Shown: piece after piece, positions 1 to 7,887 of the stretch
Layout: each line of letters opens with the position of its first letter
Numbering within the stretch: the first letter of the stretch is position 1
Assembly: GCA_013290125.1 (NCBI GenBank)
Contig: JABCYQ010000028.1
Span: 1-36,614, forward strand
Length of the DNA: 36,614 nt
Direction: 5' to 3'
DNA from: Vulcanimicrobiota bacterium
Lineage (GTDB): Bacteria; Vulcanimicrobiota; Vulcanimicrobiia; Eremiobacterales; Eremiobacteraceae
Program-made: the position numbers and the translations under genes
Notes under the pieces: model-generated
Databases searched by the model: none
What the model saw: only the letters and a program-made list of their open reading frames with translations
Told to the model about the DNA's origin: nothing

Positions 1-1
1 C

Positions 2-238
2 GTGGCGCGGGACGCAAAGCCCGAGCCGGCGCTCTTCGGCGAGGCGGGCGGCTTCGTCGTGGAAGTTCCGCCGACTCGCGTGGGCGCTTTTGAAGCGGTC
101 TGCACCGCGATGGGCGCGCGGCCGGTGGCGATCGGCGTCACCGGCGGCTCATCGCTCGCCATCGAGGGGCACTGCGACATCCCGCTCGACCGCCTCGCCG
201 CGGCGTGGTCATCGACCCTGCGCGAGCTCTTCGACTGA
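2..238 (+). CDS. purL: phosphoribosylformylglycinamidine synthase, PurL subunit (3' end only)
   Basis: Only the last 78 residues are in the window; the true start lies upstream. The fragment has the PurL tail pattern: a PALFGEAGGFVVEV strand where most PurLs have FGES, then a short helix and a conserved IGVTGG turn. It ends without a fused glutaminase domain. A separate purQ starts one base after the stop, so this is the small PurL, which works as a PurL/PurQ/PurS complex. The complex converts FGAR, ATP and glutamine to FGAM in the cytoplasm (purine step 4). The small type normally needs PurS; see the PurS-like gene at 2182-2706. Identity is fairly sure from sequence plus context, although the catalytic part is not visible. 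Confidence 0.85.
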   Translation: MARDAKPEPALFGEAGGFVVEVPPTRVGAFEAVCTAMGARPVAIGVTGGSSLAIEGHCDIPLDRLAAAWSSTLRELFD

Positions 239-239
239 T

Positions 240-1001
240 ATGCACGATCCGCGCGTCGCCGTACTCGTGTTTCCCGGAACGAATTCCGAAGAAGAGACGG
301 TCGACGCATGTCGCGACGCCGGGATGGATGCCGGGTTGTTCATGTGGAGCGAGGAGCCCGCCGCGCTGCGCGCGTACGACGCATATGTACTTCCCGGAGG
401 ATTTGCGCACGAAGACCGCGTGCGCGCCGGCGCGATCGCGGCGAAAAATCCGCTCGTCACCTTGATCGTCGAGGAGGCGCAGCGCGGGAAACTCGTGCTT
501 GGGCTTTGCAATGGCGCCCAGATACTCGCCGAAAGCGGGGTGCTCGGCGAAATCGCGATTGCTCGCAATCTGCCGGCTGGACATTTCCAATCGCGCACAG
601 TCGACGTGGTGGTCGGCGCCGCACCGGAGCGATGCGCGTTCACGCGCGGGCTGCAGCCAGGAACCATCGTGAAAATGGCGGCGGCGCACGGCGAGGGCCG
701 CTTTTGCGGCGACCCGTCCGTGTTCGAACGGCTCGAAGCGCGGGGGCAGATCGTCCTCACGTATGGCGGCGGAGCGTTTAATAAGTCTATGCACGCGGCT
801 GCAGGCGTGTGCAATGAGGCCGGCAACGTCCTTGCGTTGATGCCTCACCCGGAACGTCTGGCGTGGGCGTTCAATGTGGCGTATATGAGTTCGTCGGGCA
901 GAGGCGGCGACCCAAATCGAACCGCTGGCGCGCATGTCATCTTCCAGTGTATGGCGAACGCACTGCGCGGCACTCATACGGCGGGTATATCGCCCGTTTG
1001 A
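240..1001 (+). CDS. purQ: phosphoribosylformylglycinamidine synthase, PurQ glutaminase subunit
   Basis: A 253-residue class I glutamine amidotransferase that supplies ammonia to PurL. The N-terminus VAVLVFPGTNSEEET matches PurQ. The nucleophile is Cys90 in LGLCNGAQIL, and the His203/Glu205 pair sits in MPHPER. FNVAYMSSSGRGGD followed by a conserved tail is PurQ-like. The length fits the roughly 230-260 residues of the family. I chose the ATG at 240, one base after the purL stop, because the longer reading upstream lies inside purL and is out of character. It is translationally linked to purL. The next gene is an exported protein, so the purine order is interrupted here. Confidence 0.95.
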   Translation: MHDPRVAVLVFPGTNSEEETVDACRDAGMDAGLFMWSEEPAALRAYDAYVLPGGFAHEDRVRAGAIAAKNPLVTLIVEEAQRGKLVLGLCNGAQILAESGVLGEIAIARNLPAGHFQSRTVDVVVGAAPERCAFTRGLQPGTIVKMAAAHGEGRFCGDPSVFERLEARGQIVLTYGGGAFNKSMHAAAGVCNEAGNVLALMPHPERLAWAFNVAYMSSSGRGGDPNRTAGAHVIFQCMANALRGTHTAGISPV

Positions 1002-1029
1002 TGCCGACATTTTAGCGAGGGGAAGCGCG

Positions 1030-2169
1030 ATGATGAGAAAGCCTGCCGTAAGTATGCGATTCTGGATGGCGATATTGGCGGTTGTAGTCGGGATCTTCCG
1101 ACCAATGCCGGCTCTCGCGTGCGGCTGGGACGTGTTCGCGCCAAATGTCTCCGCAGGTTTCTACAGCGTAGAGTCGCTTTCGCCGACGAGCGTTTGGGTC
1201 GTCGGTGATCGCGTCGTTTCCAGCAACGTACACCGATCATTGGCCGAGCATTGGGACGGGACAATCTGGTCCATCATCCCAAGCAGTGACGAAGGCCAGA
1301 AAGACGGCTTCTTAGGCAGTACGGCTATCGCCGCGAACGATATTTGGGCTGTCGGCAATGCAAATCTTTTAGGCTCAGTTCGACCAATGATCGAACATTG
1401 GAACGGCAGTTCGTGGTCGATTGTCGGAAATCCGAGTTTTCCAAGGTACGCAACTCTTTCCGAAGTGAGTCACGTTTCCAGCAGCGATGTCTGGGCTGTC
1501 GGGTTTTATCAGGCGTCCGATCTCCACTACCGTCCGCTGGTCGAGCACTGGAACGGCAGTTCGTGGTCGATGGTGACGACGCCAGTTGTTCCAAACGTCG
1601 ATAACTACCTGATCGACGTTGCCGTCGAGAATCCAAATAGTGTTTGGGCCGTCGGCTACACGACCGACGCCAGCGGTCGCTTCCAAACGCTTACGCAGCA
1701 CTGGAACGGCAGCGCGTGGTCCATCGTTCCCAGCGCCAACGGTCCGTCCGATACTCTTCTCGACGGCGTCGCGGTGTCGTCGTCAAATAATGTCTGGGCA
1801 TTTGGTCAAGTCGTCGGGAGCGACGGCATTCTGCATACGCTTGCAGAACGTTGGAACGGCACCTCGTGGTCTATCTTCGCCACGCCGGACTTCAACAAGG
1901 TAGCAAATCTCTTGGCCTTTGGTTCGTCAACCGGCAATAATGACGTTTGGGCTGTGGGGGCTTACCTGACAAGCGACAATTTGTTCCATGCGCTCGTCGA
2001 ACACTTCAACGGCGTGAAATGGAGCATCGTGCCTAGTCCTCTTACGAACAGCACGATCAACTGGCGGATCGATGCCAAGGCCATCTCCTCGCGCGAGGCA
2101 TACGTCGTTGGATCCTTCACAGGCATCGATGGTATCATGCACCCGTTCGCCGAGCACTATCACTGCTGA
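1030..2169 (+). CDS. secreted seven-repeat beta-propeller protein
   Basis: This 379-residue protein has a signal peptide: a basic start, a hydrophobic core around residues 11-23, and a probable signal peptidase I site ALA before Cys31. The ATG at 1030 has AGGGGA about six bases upstream. The rest is seven copies of a unit of about 50 residues, with a V/IWAVG strand, then EHWNG, then SSWSIVPS. WNG-type turns occur six times and the last unit ends HYHC. Seven units fit a seven-bladed propeller. The only cysteines in the mature protein are its first residue (31) and its last (379), which suggests a disulfide closing the ring. DNA copies of the WNG stretch recur every 150 bases (1399-1421 and 1549-1571 are identical). 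GC is lower than in neighbours: one sampled line (1321-1380) is 50%, against 72% for 3481-3540 in purP. The function is unknown and it has no obvious purine role. It may be a later insertion into the operon. Confidence 0.8.
   Translation: MMRKPAVSMRFWMAILAVVVGIFRPMPALACGWDVFAPNVSAGFYSVESLSPTSVWVVGDRVVSSNVHRSLAEHWDGTIWSIIPSSDEGQKDGFLGSTAIAANDIWAVGNANLLGSVRPMIEHWNGSSWSIVGNPSFPRYATLSEVSHVSSSDVWAVGFYQASDLHYRPLVEHWNGSSWSMVTTPVVPNVDNYLIDVAVENPNSVWAVGYTTDASGRFQTLTQHWNGSAWSIVPSANGPSDTLLDGVAVSSSNNVWAFGQVVGSDGILHTLAERWNGTSWSIFATPDFNKVANLLAFGSSTGNNDVWAVGAYLTSDNLFHALVEHFNGVKWSIVPSPLTNSTINWRIDAKAISSREAYVVGSFTGIDGIMHPFAEHYHC
1399..1571 (+). repeat. 150-base periodic repeat within the propeller gene
   Basis: The 23 bases at 1399-1421 and at 1549-1571 are identical (starting TGGAACGGCAGTTCG). 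A third, diverged copy starts near 1699. They encode the WNGSSWS turn of successive propeller blades, so they reflect recent blade duplication and not a mobile repeat. Confidence 0.85.
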
Positions 2170-2181
2170 TACGCAGCGCAC

Positions 2182-2706
2182 ATGATTTTTGAAGCCGCGA
2201 TCGATCTAACAATTCCCGACAATACCGCCTACTCGGTCCGGGTCGCGCTTGCTCAGCTCGGATACGCTGGATTGGAACGGGTCGAACGCACCGAAGTCTT
2301 CCGGTTGTCGATCGTCGACGAGCAGACTCGCGCGGAAGATATAGCGCGCGCGCTGACTCGCGCCGAGGTCCTGTTCAACCCGAATAAACATCGCCTGTCG
2401 TACGCGGTCGATGATGCGTCGAGCTTCACGATCGTCGGCGAATGGGAAGCGATCGTGGCCGACCGCGATAGCGATACGAAAAGGTTGCAACGCGTGCTAT
2501 GCGAGCGCTTTGGAATTCGCGGGCTCGAGCGTCTCGATCGATCGATCGCGTGGCGGCTCTACGAAGCCGGGTGCCCGGCGTCGAAGGACAAGTTAGAGTG
2601 GGCATGCCGCGCGCTGCTCTGCAATCCGTATTCCCAGTCGTCGACCGTGCGCATGCGGCCGAATCGGACGCCGGTGGGTGATGGAGCGGTTGCTGTTGAA
2701 ACGTAG
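2182..2706 (+). CDS. tandem (fused) PurS-like subunit of FGAM synthase
   Basis: The protein has 174 residues and no exact family that I can name with certainty. Two halves resemble each other and PurS, which is normally about 80 residues. In half 1 (3-75) LGYAGLERVERTEVFRL precedes a helix ending in VLFNPNKHRLS. In half 2 (82-160) FGIRGLERLDRSIAWRL precedes CRALLCNPYSQSS. The paired pattern G..GLER..R....RL and the terminal L-x-NP motif correspond to PurS's strand and its 'LLANP' helix end. PurS is known to act as a dimer bridging PurL and PurQ, so a fused pair would supply both protomers in one chain (inference). It sits in the purL-purQ-purP run, 3 bases before purP, and no separate purS is visible. 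The tail after residue 160 looks disordered. Naming it PurS-like is moderately secure; activity is unproven. Confidence 0.65.
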   Translation: MIFEAAIDLTIPDNTAYSVRVALAQLGYAGLERVERTEVFRLSIVDEQTRAEDIARALTRAEVLFNPNKHRLSYAVDDASSFTIVGEWEAIVADRDSDTKRLQRVLCERFGIRGLERLDRSIAWRLYEAGCPASKDKLEWACRALLCNPYSQSSTVRMRPNRTPVGDGAVAVET

Positions 2707-2709
2707 GCC

Positions 2710-3831
2710 ATGAGACGCAAATCCGCGCCAACGCCTCACATCCCGCAGCTGTTCACCATCGCAACGCTCGGCAGCCATTCGGCGCTGCAGATCCTAAAAG
2801 GCGCTAAGGACGAGGGTTTTCACACCCTAGCGGTCGTCACGCCGCAAAACGAGCGGCTCTACGCCAGCTTCAATTTCGTCGACGAAGTCATCGTCATCCC
2901 CACGTATAGCGATTTTCCGAAGCTCGAATCAGAACTCAACAAGCGCAAGGTGATCCTCGTGCCCCACGGTTCATTTGTGGCCTATCTCTCGATGGACGAG
3001 CACAAGGCCATGACGACGCCGTATTTCGGGAACAAGGCGGTGCTCGATTGGGAAGCCGACCGGCTTCGTCAACGCGAGTGGCTGCTGCGCGCCGGCTTGC
3101 GGATGCCGCGCCAATTCACGAAGGCCGCAGAGATCGACCGGCCGGTCATCGTCAAGCTGTACGGCGCGCTTGGCGGCAAAGGCTACCTGTTCGTGAAGAA
3201 CACCGAAGATTTCCAGCAGCGCGCGACGCACCTCGTCGAACAGCAATTCATCATGCAGGAGTACATCATCGGCGTTCCGGTGTACATCCATTATTTCTAT
3301 TCGCCGCTCACCGGCAAACTCGAGATCATGTCCATGGATCGCCGCTACGAGTCGAACGTCGACTCGCTCGGCCGCATCCCATCTGCCGATCAAGAAGGTT
3401 GGGATATCCATCCTTCGTACGTCGTCATCGGCAACCAGCCGATCTCGCTGCGCGAGTCGCTGCTGGCAGAAGCCTTCCACATGGGCGAAGCGGTCGTGCG
3501 CGTGAGCCGCGAGATCTGTCCGGACCGCGGCCTCTTCGGCGCGTTCTGCCTCGAGACGATCGTGACGCCTGAAGCAGAGTTCTTCCTGATGGAGATCTCC
3601 GCGCGTATCGTCGCCGGCACGAATCTCTTCATCGACGGTTCGCCGTACTCGTACCTCAACTATGATGAACCGATGTCCACCGGCCGCCGCATCGCGCGCG
3701 AGATCAAAAACGCGCTCTTCAGCGAGAGTCTCGACCTCGTCCTCGATCAGTCCGGCCGGATGACCTTCGACTTGCCCACGCTCGACAACCCCGCCGTCGC
3801 GATCCCCGGTCCGGGCGTGCGCGCGAATTGA
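2710..3831 (+). CDS. purP: formate-dependent AICAR formyltransferase (PurP family)
   Basis: A 373-residue ATP-grasp enzyme. The family, best known from archaea, makes FAICAR from AICAR, formate and ATP without folate. Motifs in order: TLGSHSALQILKGAKDEGF (19-37, substrate-binding N-domain), VPHGSF (84-89), PYFGNK (104-109), VIVKLYGALGGKGYLF (146-161, ATP-grasp lysine and glycine loop), QEYIIGVPVYIHYFYS (183-198), DRRYESNVDSLGRIPSADQ (210-228), LRES (247-250), FGAFCLE (276-282) and MEISARIVAGTN (294-305). All key regions look intact, so it is probably active. The ATG is 3 bases after the PurS-like stop. It would replace the formyltransferase half of PurH. The cyclisation enzyme is not in this window. 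The family assignment is strong; the symbol is by homology. Confidence 0.88.
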   Translation: MRRKSAPTPHIPQLFTIATLGSHSALQILKGAKDEGFHTLAVVTPQNERLYASFNFVDEVIVIPTYSDFPKLESELNKRKVILVPHGSFVAYLSMDEHKAMTTPYFGNKAVLDWEADRLRQREWLLRAGLRMPRQFTKAAEIDRPVIVKLYGALGGKGYLFVKNTEDFQQRATHLVEQQFIMQEYIIGVPVYIHYFYSPLTGKLEIMSMDRRYESNVDSLGRIPSADQEGWDIHPSYVVIGNQPISLRESLLAEAFHMGEAVVRVSREICPDRGLFGAFCLETIVTPEAEFFLMEISARIVAGTNLFIDGSPYSYLNYDEPMSTGRRIAREIKNALFSESLDLVLDQSGRMTFDLPTLDNPAVAIPGPGVRAN

Positions 3832-4961
3832 CTCAAGTCGGTCACGCCGCGCTCGCGGGCTATGACCGATCGCGGCTGACCATCTCATGCGTCGGTTCGC
3901 ATTCCGCCCTGGACGTCTGTCTTGGAGCGCGCCGCGAAGGTCTGCGCAACCTCGTCGTCGCCGCGCGCGGCCGCGAGAAGACCTACACGAACTATTTCGG
4001 CGCGCGAGCGGATGGTTCGGGTTGCGTGGACGAGACGCTGCTCGTCGATCATTTCGCCGACATCATCAAACCCGAGGTGCAACGAGAGCTGCTTTCCCGC
4101 AACGCGATATTCGTGCCGAACCGCTCATTTGAAGTGTACGCGCGACAGAAACATGCCTACGCCGAGATCGAGCGGCTCTTCACCGCGCCGATGTTCGGCT
4201 CGCGCAAGTTGCTGCGCGCCGAAGAGCGCGACGAGCCCGCCAATCAATATGCGCTGCTGCAGAGCGCCGGCATCCGCTTTCCGCGGCGCTTCGCAACGGC
4301 CGACGAGATCGACGGTCTCGCGCTCGTCAAAGCAGCACACGCGAAAGTGTCGTTCGAGCGCGCGTTCTTTCTCGTCTCAAGCCCCGCGCATTTCCGGCGC
4401 CGCAGCGAAGAACTTGTAGCAGCCGGCGTAGTCGACGGCAAGGGTCTCGCGACGGCGGTGATCGAGGAATACGTGCTGGGCCCGACGATCAATCTGAACT
4501 TCTTCTGGTCGCCGATTTTGGGTGAGCTTGAACTACTAGGCACGGACACGCGGCGACAGACGAATATCGACGGAGTACGCAGCCTGCTTGCGGCGGATCA
4601 GGCATCGCTCGCGGCGTCATTCGCGCCGTCGATGGAAGAAGCAGGCCACATCGCCGCGACATTGACCGAATCGATGCTGGAGCAGGCGTTTGATATGGGC
4701 GATCGCTTCGTTCGCGCCGCGCGTGAAGCAGAACCGCCCGGCATCATAGGGCCGTTCGCGCTCCAGTGCGTGATCACGTCTGGCCCGCCGAAATCGTTCG
4801 TCGTCTACGACGTGAGCTTGCGCATTCCGGGATCGCCAGGTACGAAATTCACGCCGTATTCCGGCTACCGCTGGGGACGAGAGATCTCGGTCGGCGAGCG
4901 CATCGCGCGCGAGATCGTATTGGCAAGAGATTCAGGCCGGCTTGAGGACGTCTGCACATGA
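3828..4961 (+). CDS. PurP paralogue with degenerate ATP-grasp loop
   Basis: A 377-residue PurP-family protein that begins at a TTG overlapping the purP stop (TTGA), with no in-frame ATG or GTG nearby. It keeps SCVGSHSALDVCLGARREGL (20-39), MFGSRKLLRAE (122-132), EEYVLGPTINLNFFWSP and DTRRQTNIDG. Elsewhere it departs from the purP next door. PHGS becomes PNRS (97-100), and the glycine-rich loop after Lys168 reads AAHAKVSFERAFF in place of YGALGGKGYLF. The GPFCLE equivalent reads GPFALQ. A second, diverged PurP copy also occurs in several archaea. Here it may be a non-catalytic partner of PurP or an enzyme for a different acid or amine (inference). Coupling to purP suggests that the two products act together. 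Confidence 0.8.
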   Translation: MTQVGHAALAGYDRSRLTISCVGSHSALDVCLGARREGLRNLVVAARGREKTYTNYFGARADGSGCVDETLLVDHFADIIKPEVQRELLSRNAIFVPNRSFEVYARQKHAYAEIERLFTAPMFGSRKLLRAEERDEPANQYALLQSAGIRFPRRFATADEIDGLALVKAAHAKVSFERAFFLVSSPAHFRRRSEELVAAGVVDGKGLATAVIEEYVLGPTINLNFFWSPILGELELLGTDTRRQTNIDGVRSLLAADQASLAASFAPSMEEAGHIAATLTESMLEQAFDMGDRFVRAAREAEPPGIIGPFALQCVITSGPPKSFVVYDVSLRIPGSPGTKFTPYSGYRWGREISVGERIAREIVLARDSGRLEDVCT

Positions 4962-4983
4962 CAAGAAAGGCGAGGGCGTGCGT

Positions 4984-6273
4984 ATGCAAACCGTAGAGCT
5001 GACGGTCGCCGACAAATACCGGCACTACGTCAATACGTACTTCCTGAAGAAGGTCCAACCGATCATCATCGACCGCGCGGAGGGCGCGACCGTTTGGGAT
5101 GAGAGTGGTCGCGCGTATGTGGACTTGTTCTCAGGGATATCCGTCGTCAACGCCGGCCACAACCGGCCTGAAGTCATCGACGCCGCAATCGCGCAGATGC
5201 GCAAACTCGTCCACTGCAACTCCTACATCTACCATAACAAACCAACCGCCGATTTCGCGGAAGCGCTCGCCTCGATCATGCCGAGCCAAGATCTGCGCGT
5301 CTCATTTTTCGGCTCGAGCGGCGCTGAAGCGATCGAAGGCGCAATGCGAATCGCCAAACAATACACGAAGCGCACGGAGTTCGTCGCGCTGGAGATGTCG
5401 TTTCACGGGCGAACCGCAGCCACGCTCAGCGTGACCGGGAATTGGAACCGCAAGAAAGGCGGCGGGCCCTACATGCCCGGCGTGGCCTTTGCTCCTGCGC
5501 CGTTCGCGTATCGCAGCGAGCATGGCGCCGACCCAGAGCGGCTTGCGCGGGAATCCGCAAACGCGATCGAACGCGTCATCGACACACAGACGTCGGGCGC
5601 GGTTGCTGCGTTCATCGCGGAGCCGGTCATGGGCGAGGGCGGCATCATCGTTCCTCCACCCAACTATTTCAAGTACGTCAAAGAGATACTCGATCGCCGC
5701 GGCATCTTGTTCATCGCGGACGAAGTGCAGAGCGGATTCGGCCGCACGGGCAAGATGCTTGCCATCGAACATTACGGCGTCGTGCCGGACATCGTCGTCA
5801 CGGCCAAAGGCATCGCCGACGGATTTCCGCTCTCGGCGTTCACCACGCGCGAAGAGATCGCCAAGGCGTTCACGCCCGGCGACCATCTGTCGACGTTCGG
5901 CGGCAATCCGGTCGCGTGCGCGGCGGCTCTTGCAAATCTAGAAGTCCATCGCCGGGAACGGCTCTCCGATGGAGCGGCAGAGAAGGGCGCGCGCGCGATG
6001 ACCGCGCTCCACACGCTCGCCGCCAAGCACAACAGCATCGGCGACGTGCGCGGCGCAGGATTGATGATCGGCATCGAGCTCGTCACCGATAAGAAGACAA
6101 AAACGCCGGATGCAGCGCTTGCGACAAGGATCCAGGACCAGATGCTCGCGGACGGCTTCTTGATCGGGCTTGGTGGATACCATGGGAACGTGCTGCGCCT
6201 GCAGCCGCCGCTCGTCATCTCCGATGAAGATCTCGACCGCGGCGTTCGCGCCATCGACGCGGCACTTGCGTAA
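4984..6273 (+). CDS. class III PLP-dependent aminotransferase
   Basis: The protein has 429 residues and the fold type I, class III signature: FGSSGAEAIEGAMRIAKQYT, SFHGRTAATLSVTG, a PLP-contacting IADEVQSGFGRTGK, the Schiff-base Lys275 in VTAKGIADGFPLSAF, and STFGGNPVACAAA. It is closest by eye to 4-aminobutyrate/AGXT2-like omega-aminotransferases; ornithine-type specificity is also possible. I chose the ATG at 4984 because AAAGGCGAGG lies just upstream. A TTG at 4942 would give 14 extra residues overlapping the PurP paralogue and has no ribosome site. It lies 22 bases after that gene and 36 before guaA. Why an aminotransferase sits among purine genes is unclear; the substrate cannot be read from sequence. 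Confidence 0.88.
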   Translation: MQTVELTVADKYRHYVNTYFLKKVQPIIIDRAEGATVWDESGRAYVDLFSGISVVNAGHNRPEVIDAAIAQMRKLVHCNSYIYHNKPTADFAEALASIMPSQDLRVSFFGSSGAEAIEGAMRIAKQYTKRTEFVALEMSFHGRTAATLSVTGNWNRKKGGGPYMPGVAFAPAPFAYRSEHGADPERLARESANAIERVIDTQTSGAVAAFIAEPVMGEGGIIVPPPNYFKYVKEILDRRGILFIADEVQSGFGRTGKMLAIEHYGVVPDIVVTAKGIADGFPLSAFTTREEIAKAFTPGDHLSTFGGNPVACAAALANLEVHRRERLSDGAAEKGARAMTALHTLAAKHNSIGDVRGAGLMIGIELVTDKKTKTPDAALATRIQDQMLADGFLIGLGGYHGNVLRLQPPLVISDEDLDRGVRAIDAALA

Positions 6274-6309
6274 AAAGGCGCTGCTGCGCCATCGCAGGAA
6301 TTGAGCGAC

Positions 6310-7887
6310 ATGCAGCAAGCCACGCGGGAGGCGACACCGGCGGCGGTCGGCGCGGAGACCGTCATCATCCTCGACTTCGGCGCGCAGTACGCGCAGCTCA
6401 TCGCACGGCGGGTGCGTGAAGCCCACGTCTACTCCGAGATCCTTCCTTTTGACACGCCGTGGGCGGAGATCGAGACGCGCAAACCGGGCGCTTTCATTTT
6501 GACGGGCGGCCCCGAATCGTGCATAGCACCGGGCGCGCCGCATCTCCCGAAAGAGATCCTTGAGAGCGGCAAGCCGATCCTCGGCATCTGTTACGGCATG
6601 CAGGAGCTCGCACGCATTTGCGGCGGTCGCGTTTCGCCCGGTACGACAAGCGAGTACGGTAAGGCCGACCTGAAAGTCAAGGCGGCGGATTCACAGCTGT
6701 TCGACGGCGTGAGCGATCTGACACAGGCATGGATGAGCCACACCGATACGGTGACTGAACTGCCGGCCGGATTCGTGCCGTTGGCTTCGACTGCGCACTG
6801 CGCTCTCGCCGCTGTGGGCGATCCCGAGCGCAGGATCTACGGCGTGCAATTCCATCCCGAGGTGATGCATACGACGGCCGGCCGCGTCGTGTTGGACAAT
6901 TTTCTGCGCCGCATCGCCGGCTTGCGAGATCGCTGGGAGATGTCGTCGTTCGCAACGCGAGCCATCGCAGAGATCCGCCAACAGGTCGGCGATGCACGAG
7001 TGATCTGCGCGCTTTCAGGCGGCGTCGACAGCGCAGTCGCCGCCACGCTGGTCTCTCGCGCGATCGGCGATCGCCTCACGTGCATCTTCGTCGATCACGG
7101 ACTGCTGCGCGAGCGCGAGGCGGAAGAAGTCGTCGAGGCGTTTCGCGACGTTATGCATCTCGACGTGATCGCCGTCGACGCGCGCACGCGATTCTTGGAG
7201 GCGCTGTCCGGCGTCAGCGATCCCGAGGAGAAGCGCAAGATCATCGGTCGCGAGTTCATCGCCGTGTTCGAAGAGCGCGCTAGGGCGATTCCCGGCGTCG
7301 AATTCCTCGTCCAAGGCACGCTTTATCCCGACGTCATCGAGAGCAAGACGGCCGGAAGCAAGAGCGGCGCGAAGATCAAGACGCACCACAATGTGGGCGG
7401 TCTGCCCGACCGCATGGCGCTGCGTCTGGTTGAGCCGCTGCGGTTGCTCTTCAAAGATGAGGTCCGCGCGCTCGGCCGAGAACTGGGACTGCCGGAGACG
7501 ATCGTCGGCCGTCAGCCGTTTCCCGGTCCTGGTCTTGCCGTTCGAGTATTGGGTGCGATCACCGAAGAGCGGCTGACGGTGCTGCGGCGCGCGGACGCGA
7601 TCGCGCGCGAGGAGATCCAACGGGGCGCGTCGCCCGAACCGTGGCAGTACTTCGCCGTGCTGACGCCGATCCAGAGCGTCGGCGTCATGGGCGACGGCCG
7701 CACGTACGCGGATCTCATCGCGATCCGCGCCGTGACCAGCGACGACGGCATGACCGCCGATTGGGCTCGGCTACCCTACGAGGTCTTGCAAAAGATCTCC
7801 ACGCGGATCGTCAACGAGGTTCCCGGCGTGAACCGCGTGGTCTACGACATCACGTCGAAGCCGCCAGCGACGATCGAGTGGGAATGA
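6310..7887 (+). CDS. guaA: GMP synthase (glutamine-hydrolysing)
   Basis: GuaA of 525 residues aminates XMP to GMP with glutamine and ATP. The glutaminase domain comes first, with Cys94 in GICYGMQEL and the His/Glu pair in QFHPEV. The ATP pyrophosphatase domain follows, with the PP-loop [15 protein letters not shown], then [11 protein letters not shown], and the dimerisation domain ending [16 protein letters not shown], the canonical GuaA C-terminus. The ATG at 6310 has AGGA ten bases upstream. A TTG at 6301 is also in frame but lies too close to that site. The stop overlaps the start of the diguanylate cyclase gene (ATGA), so the two are translationally coupled. Confidence 0.97.
   Translation: MQQATREATPAAVGAETVIILDFGAQYAQLIARRVREAHVYSEILPFDTPWAEIETRKPGAFILTGGPESCIAPGAPHLPKEILESGKPILGICYGMQELARICGGRVSPGTTSEYGKADLKVKAADSQLFDGVSDLTQAWMSHTDTVTELPAGFVPLASTAHCALAAVGDPERRIYGVQFHPEVMHTTAGRVVLDNFLRRIAGLRDRWEMSSFATRAIAEIRQQVGDARVICALSGGVDSAVAATLVSRAIGDRLTCIFVDHGLLREREAEEVVEAFRDVMHLDVIAVDARTRFLEALSGVSDPEEKRKIIGREFIAVFEERARAIPGVEFLVQGTLYPDVIESKTAGSKSGAKIKTHHNVGGLPDRMALRLVEPLRLLFKDEVRALGRELGLPETIVGRQPFPGPGLAVRVLGAITEERLTVLRRADAIAREEIQRGASPEPWQYFAVLTPIQSVGVMGDGRTYADLIAIRAVTSDDGMTADWARLPYEVLQKISTRIVNEVPGVNRVVYDITSKPPATIEWE

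Noticed and set aside
138-1010. Long open frames on the - strand opposite purQ and on several other genes
   Set aside because: They are Arg-rich or low-complexity translations without family motifs, typical antisense shadows in GC-rich DNA; the opposite strand carries clear conserved proteins.
4942-4983. TTG 4942 as the start of the aminotransferase
   Set aside because: It overlaps the PurP paralogue and lacks a ribosome site, whereas ATG 4984 has AAAGGCGAGG at good spacing.
6301-6309. TTG 6301 as the guaA start
   Set aside because: The AGGA site is only one base away from it, while the ATG at 6310 is at workable spacing.
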